DNA from: Bacillus ndiopicus
GTDB taxonomy: Bacteria; Bacillota; Bacilli; Bacillales_A; Planococcaceae
Direction: 5' to 3'
Assembly (NCBI RefSeq): GCF_000612805.1
Contig: NZ_HG964406.1
Span: forward strand, 62,001 to 126,000
Length of the DNA: 64,000 bases
The notes under the pieces are model-generated. The model did no database searches. It was not told where the DNA came from and worked only from the letters and a program-made list of their open reading frames with translations. Shown piece by piece: positions 37,143 through 46,222 of this stretch. The translations under genes were made by a program, and so were the position numbers. Each line of letters starts with the position of its first letter. Within the stretch, counting starts at the first letter, position 1.

Positions 37143-38318
37143 TTACAATACTTCAAACACACCAGCAGCACCCATACCGCCACCGATACACATTGTCACA
37201 ACGCCGTATTTGCCACCACGACGCTTTAATTCATGAATTAATTTCAATGTTAAAATTGTTCCTGTTGCACCAAGTGGGTGACCTAATGCAATTGCACCAC
37301 CGTTTACATTCACTTTATTTTCATCAATACCTAAGTGGCGTACTACTTGCAACGATTGTGATGCGAACGCTTCATTGATTTCCCATAAATCAATTTGCTC
37401 CTGTGTTAGCCCTGCAATTTCTAACGCTTTCGGTACGGCTACAATCGGTCCTATACCCATTACTTCTGGTGCCACCCCACCAACTGCAAAGCCTAAAAAC
37501 TTTGCAAGTGGCTTTAAGCCTTGTGCCTCAGCTTGTTCTTTATCCATTACAAGAACAGCCGCTGCCCCGTCAGAAGTTTGTGACGCATTCCCCGCTGTTA
37601 CAGACCCTTTGACGTTAAATGCTGGACGTAGCTTTGCTAAACCTTCTACTGAAGTGCCAGGACGTACACCTTCATCTGTATCAAAAATAAACTTCTTTTC
37701 CTGTAGCTTGTTATTTGCATCTACATAATGTTGAATAACTTCAACAGGTACGATTTCATCTTTAAATTTACCATCTTTAATTGCTTTCTCTGCCAATTCA
37801 TGCGAACGAACTGCAAATTTATCTTGATCCTCACGGCTGACTTCATAACGCTGTGCTACTTCCTCTGCCGTATGCCCCATGCTCATATAGTATTGCGGCG
37901 CTTCCTCTGCAAGCTTCGGGTTCAAACGAATCGTATTTCCTGTCATCGGAATCATACTCATTGACTCTACGCCACCTGCAATGATTGCCTTCGAATGACC
38001 AAGCATAATGCGCTCGGCAGCATAGGCAATCGTTTGTAAGCCTGACGAGCAAAAACGATTAACTGTTAATGCTGGCGTCGTATCTGGTAAACCTGCTAAC
38101 GCTCCAATATTACGGGCTACGTTCATGCCCTGCTCTGCTTCTGGCATCGCACAGCCTATAATTAAATCATCGATTGGCCCTTCGTAACCTGCTCGATTCA
38201 ATGTTTCTTTTACTACAAGTGCACCGAAATCATCCGGTCGAACTGTTGCAAGTGACCCCTTTTTCGCTTTCCCAATCGGTGTACGAGCACCTGCTACAAT
38301 GACAGCTTCACGCATCAT
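37143..38318 (-). CDS. fadA: Acetyl-CoA C-acyltransferase FadA
   Basis: 391-residue thiolase completing a beta-oxidation cycle. Active-site residues: nucleophilic Cys in NRFCSSGLQTI (about residue 87), His in GGAIALGHPLGATG (about 347) and Cys in VVTMCIGGGMGAA (about 377). The start MMREAVIVAGART at ATG 38316-38318 has GGGGG upstream. It lies 18 bp after fadN, in the same transcription unit. Confidence 0.95.
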   Translation of the reverse strand: MMREAVIVAGARTPIGKAKKGSLATVRPDDFGALVVKETLNRAGYEGPIDDLIIGCAMPEAEQGMNVARNIGALAGLPDTTPALTVNRFCSSGLQTIAYAAERIMLGHSKAIIAGGVESMSMIPMTGNTIRLNPKLAEEAPQYYMSMGHTAEEVAQRYEVSREDQDKFAVRSHELAEKAIKDGKFKDEIVPVEVIQHYVDANNKLQEKKFIFDTDEGVRPGTSVEGLAKLRPAFNVKGSVTAGNASQTSDGAAAVLVMDKEQAEAQGLKPLAKFLGFAVGGVAPEVMGIGPIVAVPKALEIAGLTQEQIDLWEINEAFASQSLQVVRHLGIDENKVNVNGGAIALGHPLGATGTILTLKLIHELKRRGGKYGVVTMCIGGGMGAAGVFEVL

Positions 38319-38336
38319 TCATATCCCCCTTCTAAA

Positions 38337-40721
38337 CTAGTTACGTAATGGCTTTCCTTTTACAAGCATGTGCTGCATACGCATTTGTGATTTTGGATCA
38401 GCAACCAATTGTAAAAATGCCTCTTTTTCTAAGTTTAATAAGTATTCCTCTGTCACTTCTGTTCCGTATGGTACTAAACCGCCTGCGATAACATAAGCTA
38501 GCTTTTTCGCAATTTTTAAATCATGCTCGCTAATATAGCCTGATTGGAACATGCCCTGTGCGCCAAGAAGTAATGTCGCATAACCAGGTGCGCCGACAAC
38601 TTTTACTTTCTTTTTCAGTGGTGCTGTATAGCCTGCCTCGTATAACGCCAGTGCTGCTTGCTTTGCATCATATAATTGGTGATCTGCATTAACAGAAATA
38701 CCATCTGCGAAGTTTAAGAAGTTGTTTTCGCGCGCTTCTTCACCAGAAGTAGATACTTTTGCAAGTGCGACTGTTTCAAATACTTTCGTTGCGATTGCTT
38801 GGTAATCGATTTCTACGCCATTTGGTAGCCCTTTTAATAGCTTTTCATAAAGACCGATATTACCGCCACCACCTGGAATTAAGCCAACGCCAACTTCTAC
38901 AAGGCCCATATATGTTTCAGCTGATGCTTGAATATGTGCGGCTGGCAAGCAAACTTCTGAGCCACCACCTAATGTCATTTGGAAAGGTGCTGCGACTACT
39001 GGCTTGTTACAATATTTAATACGGCGCATTGCGCTTTGGAATGCACGAATCACATAATCTAGTTCGAAGATATTGTCATCTTGTGCTTCCATTAAAATCA
39101 TGCCAAGATTTGCCCCTACACAGAAGTTTTTACCTTGGTTACCGATAACCAAGCCTTTATATTTTGCTTCCACTTCGTCGATTGCAAAGTTAAGCATTTG
39201 AATAATATCTAAGCCAATCGCATTTGATTGCGAGTGAAATTCTAATAATGCAATACCATCTCCTAAATCAATTAGGCTAGCACCCGTATTTGATTTAATG
39301 ACACCATGTTTTTTCTTATAGCGTTTTAAATCAATTACTTTTGGGTTAGTTGGTATCTTCTCATACTCTGTACCATTATAAAATGCTAAGTCACCGTCGA
39401 TTTCTGAATAGAATGTTTCAAAGCCCTTTTCTAATAAGCCTTTTACAAACTTAGGTACCTCACGACCTTCTGCCTCCATTTTTGCAACAGAGTCTTTAAC
39501 GCCAATCGCATCCCATATTTCAAATGGCCCTTGTGTCCAGCCGAAGCCCCACTTCATTGCATTATCAATTGCTACGACATCGTCAGCAATTTCGCCATGT
39601 AGCTGCGCTGAATAAATTAATGTTGGTGCGAATACATTCCATAGCAATTCGCCTACGCGGTCATTTGCATAAACAAGTGTTTTTACTTTATTCGCTAAGC
39701 CCTTTACTTGCTTTGCCATTTCCATTGATGGCGTTTTAAGTTTTTTCACAGACTCATATTCGAATGTTTGTAGGTTTAACTCTAAGATTTCTTTACCTTG
39801 CTTTAAGAAGAAGCCTTGACCAGATTTCGCACCTAACCAGCCATTGTCTATCATCTTTTTCACAACTGCGGACTCAGCGAATACTTGCTGCTCCTCACCT
39901 GTTGTATTGTCGTAAACATTTTTGGCTACATGCGCAAATGTGTCTAAGCCTACAACATCGAGCGTACGGAATGTCGCAGATTTCGGACGACCGATTAAAG
40001 GACCTGTTACAGAATCTACTTCGCCGATTGAATAGCCACGTTCCTGCATTTCATGCATCGTCACAAGTAGACCATATGTACCGATGCGATTTGCGATAAA
40101 GTTCGGTGTATCCTTTGCAATGACAACCCCTTTACCGAGCACATCTTCGCCAAATTCACGCATAAATGCTACAACCTCTGGTGCAGTTGAGTTTGCTGGG
40201 ATTACTTCTAAAAGCTTTAAGTAACGTGGTGGATTGAAGAAATGCGTTCCTAAGAAATGCTTTTTAAAATCCTCTGAGCGCCCCTCTGCCATTGCATTAA
40301 TGCTAATACCAGATGTATTTGACGTAATAATTGTGCCTGGCTTTCTAACAGCATCAATTTTTTCATATAAGCTCTTTTTAATATCTAAATTTTCAACTAC
40401 TACTTCAATAATCCAGTCCACATCTTTAAGCTTTTCTAAGTCATCCTCAAAATTTCCCGGTGTAATTAAAGCTAAGTTTTGCTTTGAAGAAAGCGGTGCT
40501 GGTTTTTGTTTTAATAATTTTTGCATTGCCCCTTGTGCAAAGCGATTTCGCACTGCTGGATGTTCAAGCGTTAACCCCTTCGCTTGTTCGTCCGTCGTTA
40601 ATTCCTTCGGCGCAATATCCAATAATAATGTTGGAATACCGATATTCGCTAAATGCGCTGCAATGCCTGAACCCATAACCCCTGAGCCTAAAACGGCTGC
40701 TTTTTTAATGCTGTATGCCAC
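38337..40721 (-). CDS. fadN: 3-hydroxyacyl-CoA dehydrogenase / enoyl-CoA hydratase FadN
   Basis: 794-residue bifunctional beta-oxidation protein. The NAD-binding domain starts AAVLGSGVMGSGIAAHLA at the N terminus, with the dehydrogenase catalytic His in GTHFFNPPRYLKLLE (about residue 145). The second dehydrogenase-type domain is near residues 310-400. The crotonase-like hydratase domain is C-terminal (about 470-680), with the oxyanion-hole segment NFCVGANLGMI and TLGGGSEVCLPAA. The start is taken as GTG 40719-40721 behind AAGGGGG; the ATG at 40766 lies inside the FadR box and cannot be the start. The product length then matches B. subtilis FadN. Confidence 0.93.
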   Translation of the reverse strand: MAYSIKKAAVLGSGVMGSGIAAHLANIGIPTLLLDIAPKELTTDEQAKGLTLEHPAVRNRFAQGAMQKLLKQKPAPLSSKQNLALITPGNFEDDLEKLKDVDWIIEVVVENLDIKKSLYEKIDAVRKPGTIITSNTSGISINAMAEGRSEDFKKHFLGTHFFNPPRYLKLLEVIPANSTAPEVVAFMREFGEDVLGKGVVIAKDTPNFIANRIGTYGLLVTMHEMQERGYSIGEVDSVTGPLIGRPKSATFRTLDVVGLDTFAHVAKNVYDNTTGEEQQVFAESAVVKKMIDNGWLGAKSGQGFFLKQGKEILELNLQTFEYESVKKLKTPSMEMAKQVKGLANKVKTLVYANDRVGELLWNVFAPTLIYSAQLHGEIADDVVAIDNAMKWGFGWTQGPFEIWDAIGVKDSVAKMEAEGREVPKFVKGLLEKGFETFYSEIDGDLAFYNGTEYEKIPTNPKVIDLKRYKKKHGVIKSNTGASLIDLGDGIALLEFHSQSNAIGLDIIQMLNFAIDEVEAKYKGLVIGNQGKNFCVGANLGMILMEAQDDNIFELDYVIRAFQSAMRRIKYCNKPVVAAPFQMTLGGGSEVCLPAAHIQASAETYMGLVEVGVGLIPGGGGNIGLYEKLLKGLPNGVEIDYQAIATKVFETVALAKVSTSGEEARENNFLNFADGISVNADHQLYDAKQAALALYEAGYTAPLKKKVKVVGAPGYATLLLGAQGMFQSGYISEHDLKIAKKLAYVIAGGLVPYGTEVTEEYLLNLEKEAFLQLVADPKSQMRMQHMLVKGKPLRN

Positions 40722-40747
40722 GAGCAATTCCCCCTTGTGCAATCTTT

Positions 40748-40765
40748 TGAATGAACAGTCATTCA
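40748..40765. promoter_or_regulatory. FadR operator upstream of fadN
   Basis: TGAATGA-ACAG-TCATTCA, a 7-bp perfect inverted repeat with a four-base spacer, fits the Bacillus FadR (TetR family) consensus as I remember it. It is 27 bp upstream of the fadN start, so binding would block the fad operon until long-chain acyl-CoA releases FadR. Confidence 0.85.
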
Positions 40766-40971
40766 TTTTGTAGCGAAAAAAAATAGCTCACTACTACATT
40801 ATTATTTAAAAACATATTTTCTGTCTTTAGTGTAGTTTATTTCTTTTATTAAAGCAATATTTTTTTCACAGTATTTTCAAAAAATAATTTTCTTGGCTCT
40901 TTAGGTAAAGTCAAATTTCTTTCGTTACCTTCTGAAAATGTGTACACTACTTATAAAGGAGTGATATTCAA

Positions 40972-41289
40972 ATGGAACAAGTAACAACATTAGAACAATT
41001 TAACGAGCTAATCTCTACAGATCAAGCAATCATTATGAAATTCTTCGCTGGTTGGTGCCCAGACTGCACACGTATGGATATGTTTATCGATCCGATTATT
41101 GAAGAATACAACCAATATAAATGGTACTCCATTAACCGTGATGATTTCCCAGAGCTAGCTGAAAAATATCAAGTAATGGGGATTCCATCATTATTAATTT
41201 TCAAAAATGGTGAAAAACTAGCTCACTTACATAGTGCAAACGCCAAATCACCAGCACAAGTAACTGAGTTTTTAGACGCACAAGCATAA
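40972..41289 (+). CDS. ydbP: Thioredoxin-like protein YdbP
   Basis: 105-residue cytoplasmic thioredoxin fold. The active site is FFAGWCPDCTRMDMF (WCPDC, about residues 28-32), the cis-proline loop is YQVMGIPSLLIFKNGEK and the end is LHSANAKSPAQVTEFL. It closely resembles B. subtilis YdbP from memory. The WCPDC rather than WCGPC motif sets it apart from the main thioredoxin. ATG start with AAAGGAG upstream; monocistronic. Confidence 0.85.
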   Translation: MEQVTTLEQFNELISTDQAIIMKFFAGWCPDCTRMDMFIDPIIEEYNQYKWYSINRDDFPELAEKYQVMGIPSLLIFKNGEKLAHLHSANAKSPAQVTEFLDAQA

Positions 41290-41290
41290 A

Positions 41291-41325
41291 AAACAAGCTC
41301 CCATTCGATCGGGAGCTTGTTTTTT
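41291..41325 (+). terminator. Terminator of ydbP
   Basis: AACAAGCTCCC (41292-41302) pairs with GGGAGCTTGTT (41311-41321), followed by TTTTT. Confidence 0.9.
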
Positions 41326-41375
41326 ATTCGATGGACGAATCACCACTTTTAAACTAAAAAACCGCGCACAATGCC

Positions 41376-44333
41376 TTATTTTTTTATTTCTCGAAAATAC
41401 TTATATGGCTCTTTATAGATAAATGTCGTATTAGGGATGATTTCAGCCTTTCGATTATATCCACTTAATTTATTTATGATTGAAGCTAACCTATTTTCAA
41501 CATTGATATTTGTAATAAAGCGGATACCATAACCAAACACATCCCCCATTTTCTCTTCCCACCATCGTAGCTCTCCCGCAATCTCAAATTGCTCCCCCAT
41601 AATATTAAATGTGACATTAAATTTCATATCCTGATTAACTGGTAGCTTTAAGTTAGATAATATTTTGATACCACCTAAGCTTATATTTTCAATTAAAATT
41701 GGTGTTTTTCCAACAGTTATAGCGTGTCCGTTAAACTCTGCAATTGTTAAAGATCCAATTATTGTATATGGAAAACGATAACGGTAATATTGTCGTCTTT
41801 CTACCGTTACAGCTTTTTTATATTTGTTTTTTGGTATAACATAGCCTGTTTTTAAAATTGCTTTGAATGTGGATTCTTTTGCAGGCTTTGAAAAAATATA
41901 GCCTTGTACATAATCGCATTCTATCTGCTTTAAAAATTCAAGTTGTTCTGCGGTTTCTACACCTTCTGCAATCACTTCCATACCGAGTGATTTCGCTAAA
42001 TAGATGGTCGATTTAATAATTGCATCATCAATGCTATTTTCTTCAAATAAATTTTGAACAAATACTTTATTTATTTTCAAAATATTCGGTCTTATTTTTC
42101 GAATATAATCCAATGGGGAATAGCCTTTTCCAAAATCGTCAACAACAACTCGTATACCAAGCTGTTTAAAATCTTCAATAGACTTACTAATTCTTATTTC
42201 CTCGTGTAAAAACGTACTCTGGCTAATTTCAAAACGCAATAAGGCAGGATCAATTTGGTACTGCTCTATTAAATTAGCGACTATATTATAGAAGCCCTTT
42301 TTCAATAGACGGAGCGCGGGGATGCTGATTGTAATCGGCTTTAATGGAATTTGCTCATTTTGCCATGCTTGCATGGATTGAAGCACCTTTTCCATTAGCC
42401 AATCTGTAATTGGATTAATTAAATGATTCTCTTCAGCTAGAGGAATAAATTCATCTGGCATAACAAGTCCCCAGTCTGGATGATGCCAACGAATAAAGGC
42501 CCTTGCACCCGTTAATAAACCCTTTCTTGTATCGACTTGAGGCTGATAAAATACAGCAAATTGCTGCTCAATAATAGCTTTTCTCATATCCTGCTCTAAG
42601 ATGTATTGTTTTAAAGTAGAAATATTTGCAACATGAGATGAAAGTTGATAATTATTTTTTCCTTTTTTCTTTGCTACTTGTAGGGCATTATGTGCTTTTT
42701 CAAGCAATATTCTTTCATCTGATGCCTCCTCAGGATAAAATGAAATGCCTATACTTGCTGTCATACTTAATTCAAATTCTTCAATCGTAAACGGTTGCTG
42801 AATATTCATTAAAATCTTTTCAGCTAACGCCAGTATATCGCTTTTATTAACATCATGACGTATGAGCATTAAAAAGTTATTATTACTCATGCGAGCAATT
42901 TCACCATGATTTGGTGTCATATTTTTTAGTCTTTGTGATAATATTTTTAAAGCCTTATTTCCAATTGTGTAGCCTAATGAATTATTTATAATATGGAAGC
43001 GGTCAATATCAATATTTAAAATAACAAAAGGTTCCTTACTTTTCGTATATTTCTCTAAGGATTTTCTCATTTTTGCTTGATTCGGCAGACCAGTTAATGC
43101 ATCATATTGCGCTAAATATAACAGCTCCTGCTCCATTTCAATTTCTTTTGTAATATCAAGCACAATTCCAAAGACATTGGTTACGGCACCATTTTGATTA
43201 AAACGCGGTATGATTTGTTCAAGCAGCCACTTTTTAGCGCCATCGTAACAAGTGATTGCATATATTTCTTGTACCTTTTCCCCTGCAACAACACGTGCTT
43301 TCGCTTTATTCATAGCATCTTTATATTCTTCATTCACAAGATTAAACCAAGCATTATCATTTAAATAAAGCGTTTTTGTAGAAATGCCTAGTATTTCTTC
43401 TAATCCTTTTGAAGTATAAATAAAGGGGCCGTCCATCGACTCACGCATCCAAATACCTGAGGTCAAATGGTCAAAAATATACTGATATTCGTCTCGATTT
43501 TCTTTTAAGGCAAATTCAAGTTGTCGTTCAATTGTTTTATCCTTTACAACGCCCATTAGTTTATAAGGTATTCCATCTTTATGGATGATTTCTACTTGTG
43601 CCTGTATAAAACGCTCCTCGTCATTGCGTAAAATTCGAAATTCTGTTTTATAATTATCCATATACTCTAAAATTGGCAACGTCATTGCAATATCATCCAA
43701 TTGCACGTTTTGGAACAAACCTTCCAACGAATAATCGTCATCCTCTTGTAAACCCAAAATGTGACTAAGATTATCGGAGCAAATAAGTAAGTTCTCTTTC
43801 ATCAAGTATTCCCAGCTACCTACTTGGGTAAGGTGCTGTGCGTAATTCAAATGTTTGTCACTTAATATAAGTTGCTGTTCAAGCAAATGTTTTTCTAGAT
43901 TGCTGCTTACTTTCACATAGACGCTCGTTATTTGCTCTCCTTCTGTAATAGGCACAAACGATAAGGTAAGAGGCAATTCTTCATGCTGCTTATTGCGAAC
44001 GGTTACATCGACATGTTCTGTTTTTCCTTTTAATGCATTAATAAAGCTTATTTTTAATTTTTTCAGTGTCTCGGGGGAAGTAAATTTGCGAAAATCATCT
44101 GTTGATGTGATTTCTGTGCCGAAAAATGCTTCCATTTTCTCTCGGCTAGCCACATATAATTCTCCTTGGCGTGAGAAGACAAATACAATTTCTGGGTCAT
44201 TTGTGACAAGTGAAGTATAAAACTGAAGTAAATCATCATGAGTGGTTTCCATTACATACGACAAGCTGTTATGATCACTTTTTCTTTTAGAAAATACATG
44301 GAAAAAACGGTTTTTATGGTTCGTTGTTTTCAT
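41376..44333 (-). CDS. PAS-GGDEF-EAL-PilZ protein with degenerate catalytic domains
   Basis: 985-residue cytoplasmic signalling protein. Order: three PAS/PAC-like sensor domains (about residues 30-400), a GGDEF domain (about 405-570), an EAL domain (about 580-830) and a C-terminal PilZ domain (about 865-970). The GGDEF active-site loop reads RMSNNNFLML instead of GGDEF. The EAL signature reads GARAFIRW, so the metal-binding Glu is replaced, and the NxS position reads SIPALRL. DDFGKGYS is kept but LKIDR is LKINK. PilZ keeps both c-di-GMP motifs, RRQYYRYR and NISLGGI. It is therefore likely a c-di-GMP receptor rather than an enzyme. ATG with AGGGAGGG upstream; monocistronic. Confidence 0.87.
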   Translation of the reverse strand: MKTTNHKNRFFHVFSKRKSDHNSLSYVMETTHDDLLQFYTSLVTNDPEIVFVFSRQGELYVASREKMEAFFGTEITSTDDFRKFTSPETLKKLKISFINALKGKTEHVDVTVRNKQHEELPLTLSFVPITEGEQITSVYVKVSSNLEKHLLEQQLILSDKHLNYAQHLTQVGSWEYLMKENLLICSDNLSHILGLQEDDDYSLEGLFQNVQLDDIAMTLPILEYMDNYKTEFRILRNDEERFIQAQVEIIHKDGIPYKLMGVVKDKTIERQLEFALKENRDEYQYIFDHLTSGIWMRESMDGPFIYTSKGLEEILGISTKTLYLNDNAWFNLVNEEYKDAMNKAKARVVAGEKVQEIYAITCYDGAKKWLLEQIIPRFNQNGAVTNVFGIVLDITKEIEMEQELLYLAQYDALTGLPNQAKMRKSLEKYTKSKEPFVILNIDIDRFHIINNSLGYTIGNKALKILSQRLKNMTPNHGEIARMSNNNFLMLIRHDVNKSDILALAEKILMNIQQPFTIEEFELSMTASIGISFYPEEASDERILLEKAHNALQVAKKKGKNNYQLSSHVANISTLKQYILEQDMRKAIIEQQFAVFYQPQVDTRKGLLTGARAFIRWHHPDWGLVMPDEFIPLAEENHLINPITDWLMEKVLQSMQAWQNEQIPLKPITISIPALRLLKKGFYNIVANLIEQYQIDPALLRFEISQSTFLHEEIRISKSIEDFKQLGIRVVVDDFGKGYSPLDYIRKIRPNILKINKVFVQNLFEENSIDDAIIKSTIYLAKSLGMEVIAEGVETAEQLEFLKQIECDYVQGYIFSKPAKESTFKAILKTGYVIPKNKYKKAVTVERRQYYRYRFPYTIIGSLTIAEFNGHAITVGKTPILIENISLGGIKILSNLKLPVNQDMKFNVTFNIMGEQFEIAGELRWWEEKMGDVFGYGIRFITNINVENRLASIINKLSGYNRKAEIIPNTTFIYKEPYKYFREIKK

Positions 44334-44527
44334 ACTATATCCCTCCCTATGAAAAAGTACACTCCATTCATCATCAATTATAGTATAAAAGAACTCTGAC
44401 TTTAATGGGTATTTAGAATTAAAAAGAGTTATAGTTATTAAAAAGCATAAAAATTTACAAACATAGAAGTATTAAGATGCTATTTATTGAGTTATTTTTC
44501 ACCTAGTGTTTTTAAGAGCAAAATAAA

Positions 44528-44561
44528 AGGGTACTAGGAAAACCATCTCTCCTAGCACCCT
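44528..44561. terminator. Terminator of the EamA exporter gene
   Basis: AGGGTACTAGGA (44528-44539) pairs with TCCTAGCACCCT (44550-44561) with one G-T pair; TTTTA/TTTTT on either side suggests it works in both directions. Confidence 0.78.
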
Positions 44562-44565
44562 ATTT

Positions 44566-45429
44566 TTAAACTTTCACTCTATTTCCTAACGTTAAAACAA
44601 TAATCCCTGCAAAGATCATGACGATGCCTAGCCAAGATGTCCACGCTAAATACTCGTTTAGGAAAAATGCACCAAGTAGCGCAGCAGTCAATGGCTCTGC
44701 TAAGCTTAACGTTACTGCAGCGGAAGATGGAATCGCACGCAAGCCACTTAAAAATAATATATAAGCAACGCTCGTCGCCATAATCCCCATATAAACCATC
44801 GCTAAAGTATTTGATGTCGCACCCAACCAGCTTATTCCATCAGACCATGCAAGTGGAATTAAAAATATCGCACATAATGTAAATGTCATCGCTACTGCTG
44901 GCAATGTCGCTACGCGCTCTGTTAAACGCTTGCTGACATTCGTGTATAAAGCAAACATACAGCCACCTAGCAGTGCTAGCATTACACCAAAGCTATTCAC
45001 TGTCGTGTCTCCACCAATTGCAAATAGTAAAATACAGCCTGCAATCGCAAAGCTCGTTGATAATGCCCATACTCTAGACGGCTTTACTTTCCAAAAAAGC
45101 CATTCAATAATCCCTGCGAAAATGGGTGCACTACCGATTGTTACAACTGTCCCTATCGCTACGCCTGTGTATCGAATTGATGAGAAAAACAAGCATTGAA
45201 AAAGTGCAATGGAAACTGCCGCTAGTATATTCCATTTCCACGGCCATGTTTTCCATTGAATTGCTCGTGCAAAAAGTACGAAAATTAGTAGCGTTCCTCC
45301 GCCAATTGCGGAACGTATACAAGCAACAGCGAATGGCGATACGCCCCCTTGTAAAAATGTTTGCGTTGTACCTGTTGTCCCCCATAAAACTGCTGCTAGC
45401 AACACTGCTATATATGGTAAAAGATTCAT
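44566..45429 (-). CDS. DMT/EamA family transporter
   Basis: 287-residue membrane protein with ten hydrophobic segments in two EamA repeats: VLLAAVLWGTTGTTQTFLQGG at the N terminus (described by its start) and VAYILFLSGLRAIPSSAAVT with LAEPLTAALLGAFFLNE in the second half. The family exports amino acids, purines or other metabolites; the substrate is unknown. I chose ATG 45427-45429 because GGAGG lies 8 bases before it, whereas the ATG at 45433 would be only 2 bases from the site. It is preceded on the same strand by three short open frames. Confidence 0.85.
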   Translation of the reverse strand: MNLLPYIAVLLAAVLWGTTGTTQTFLQGGVSPFAVACIRSAIGGGTLLIFVLFARAIQWKTWPWKWNILAAVSIALFQCLFFSSIRYTGVAIGTVVTIGSAPIFAGIIEWLFWKVKPSRVWALSTSFAIAGCILLFAIGGDTTVNSFGVMLALLGGCMFALYTNVSKRLTERVATLPAVAMTFTLCAIFLIPLAWSDGISWLGATSNTLAMVYMGIMATSVAYILFLSGLRAIPSSAAVTLSLAEPLTAALLGAFFLNEYLAWTSWLGIVMIFAGIIVLTLGNRVKV

Positions 45430-45456
45430 TGTCATATCCTCCGTTTAATTAAAATT

Positions 45457-45510
45457 TTAGTAACGAAGGTTTGCTGGTACGTCCTGCTCAAATAATGGTT
45501 TCCAAAACAT
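45457..45510 (-). CDS. Very small ORF with strong ribosome binding site (17 residues)
   Basis: ATG 45508-45510 is preceded by AAGGGGGG at seven bases and encodes MFWKPLFEQDVPANLRY, ending TAA 28 bp before the EamA start. It is rich in aromatic and proline residues. It could be a translated leader peptide affecting the exporter gene, or a chance frame. I recognise no homologue. Confidence 0.35.
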   Translation of the reverse strand: MFWKPLFEQDVPANLRY

Positions 45511-45524
45511 TGCTTTTCCCCCCT

Positions 45525-45725
45525 TCACTGAATAACTGCCTTCTCTAAAGATTGGAGCCGATAAGTAAACGACTTCACTACATCCTCTTCTTGATATTGT
45601 AAATAAAAGCTTCTACTATCTATCATAGACACCGTTAAAAAATCTGCAAGCCATTCAGGACCAATTATTGCATCTGTTATATCAACATACATTAACTGCC
45701 CTTCTTGAAGATATGCCATATTCAT
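45525..45725 (-). CDS. Small hypothetical protein, paralogue of its neighbour
   Basis: 66 residues, acidic, no membrane segment. It begins MNMAYLQEGQLMYVDITDAI. The start matches the neighbouring protein's MTYHLIEEGQLIHV in the pattern xYxxxEGQLxxV, so the two look like diverged tandem copies. The ATG follows the neighbour's TAG directly, with GGGG upstream, so translation is probably coupled. Function unknown. Confidence 0.55.
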   Translation of the reverse strand: MNMAYLQEGQLMYVDITDAIIGPEWLADFLTVSMIDSRSFYLQYQEEDVVKSFTYRLQSLEKAVIQ

Positions 45726-45929
45726 CTAAACCCCGTCAAAAAGATGTAAAGCTTCCTCTGTAAATTCTGTTTGATGTGTAGTTGTTCCATTTAATTTACT
45801 AAGCGTCCCTTTTATATATTGGAAATTATTAGTTTGCTTATTATAGTAAATTATATCATAATACGCACCTTCTTCATTTTCTTCTGCAACATGAATTAAT
45901 TGTCCTTCTTCTATAAGATGGTATGTCAC
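45726..45929 (-). CDS. Small hypothetical protein, paralogue of its neighbour
   Basis: 67 residues, acidic and soluble. It reads MTYHLIEEGQLIHVAEENEE at the start, then a Tyr-rich YYDIIYYNKQ segment. No known family is recognised. It overlaps nothing and is followed immediately by the second copy. The residual frame upstream (near 45940-46000) would encode LLLEKDGKYYEIDVFND, which has the same flavour, suggesting a third, broken copy. Confidence 0.55.
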   Translation of the reverse strand: MTYHLIEEGQLIHVAEENEEGAYYDIIYYNKQTNNFQYIKGTLSKLNGTTTHQTEFTEEALHLFDGV

Positions 45930-45957
45930 TTCTAGTTAATCATTAAAAACATCAATC

Positions 45958-46113
45958 TCATAGTATTTTCCGTCTTTCTCTAAAAGAAGATAATTCTTTT
46001 AATAGTATGTCCTGTACGATATCCTCTGCTACTTCCTTGCTTTTCACATATGTAAAGGCGAGCCGCAACAATTTTTCACCATGCTCACGAATAAATTGTT
46101 TTAGCTGCGACAA
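45958..46113 (-). pseudogene. Fragment of an ECF sigma factor (region 2 start)
   Basis: A frame from TTG 46111-46113, with GGAGGG seven bases upstream, gives 51 residues: SQLKQFIREHGEKLLRLAFT followed by YVKSKEVAEDIVQDILLKEL and SSFRERRKIL. LRLAFTYVKSKEVAEDIVQD is the standard start of sigma-70 region 2 in ECF sigma factors. The normal continuation (WLxxIAxNxxxD and region 4) is missing; after ILLKE the sequence switches to a frame ending EKDGKYYEIDVFND. It is best read as a truncated remnant with a promoter and ribosome binding site still in place. Confidence 0.68.
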
Positions 46114-46222
46114 TAGCTATCCCTCCTTTTTTGTTTCACGTTAGACGGAGCATTTGTTCATTTGGTTTCAAATTTGAAACTAACTTTTATTTATAACGTA
46201 TAATAAATGAGGAGGGGTGACA

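Noticed and set aside
40722..40766. fadN starting at ATG 40766
   Set aside because: That ATG is inside the FadR box, and the GTG at 40721 has a strong ribosome binding site and gives the normal FadN length.
35305..40773. Long plus-strand open frames opposite the fad genes
   Set aside because: They are antisense shadows of fadE, fadA and fadN with hydrophobic, biased composition and no ribosome binding sites.
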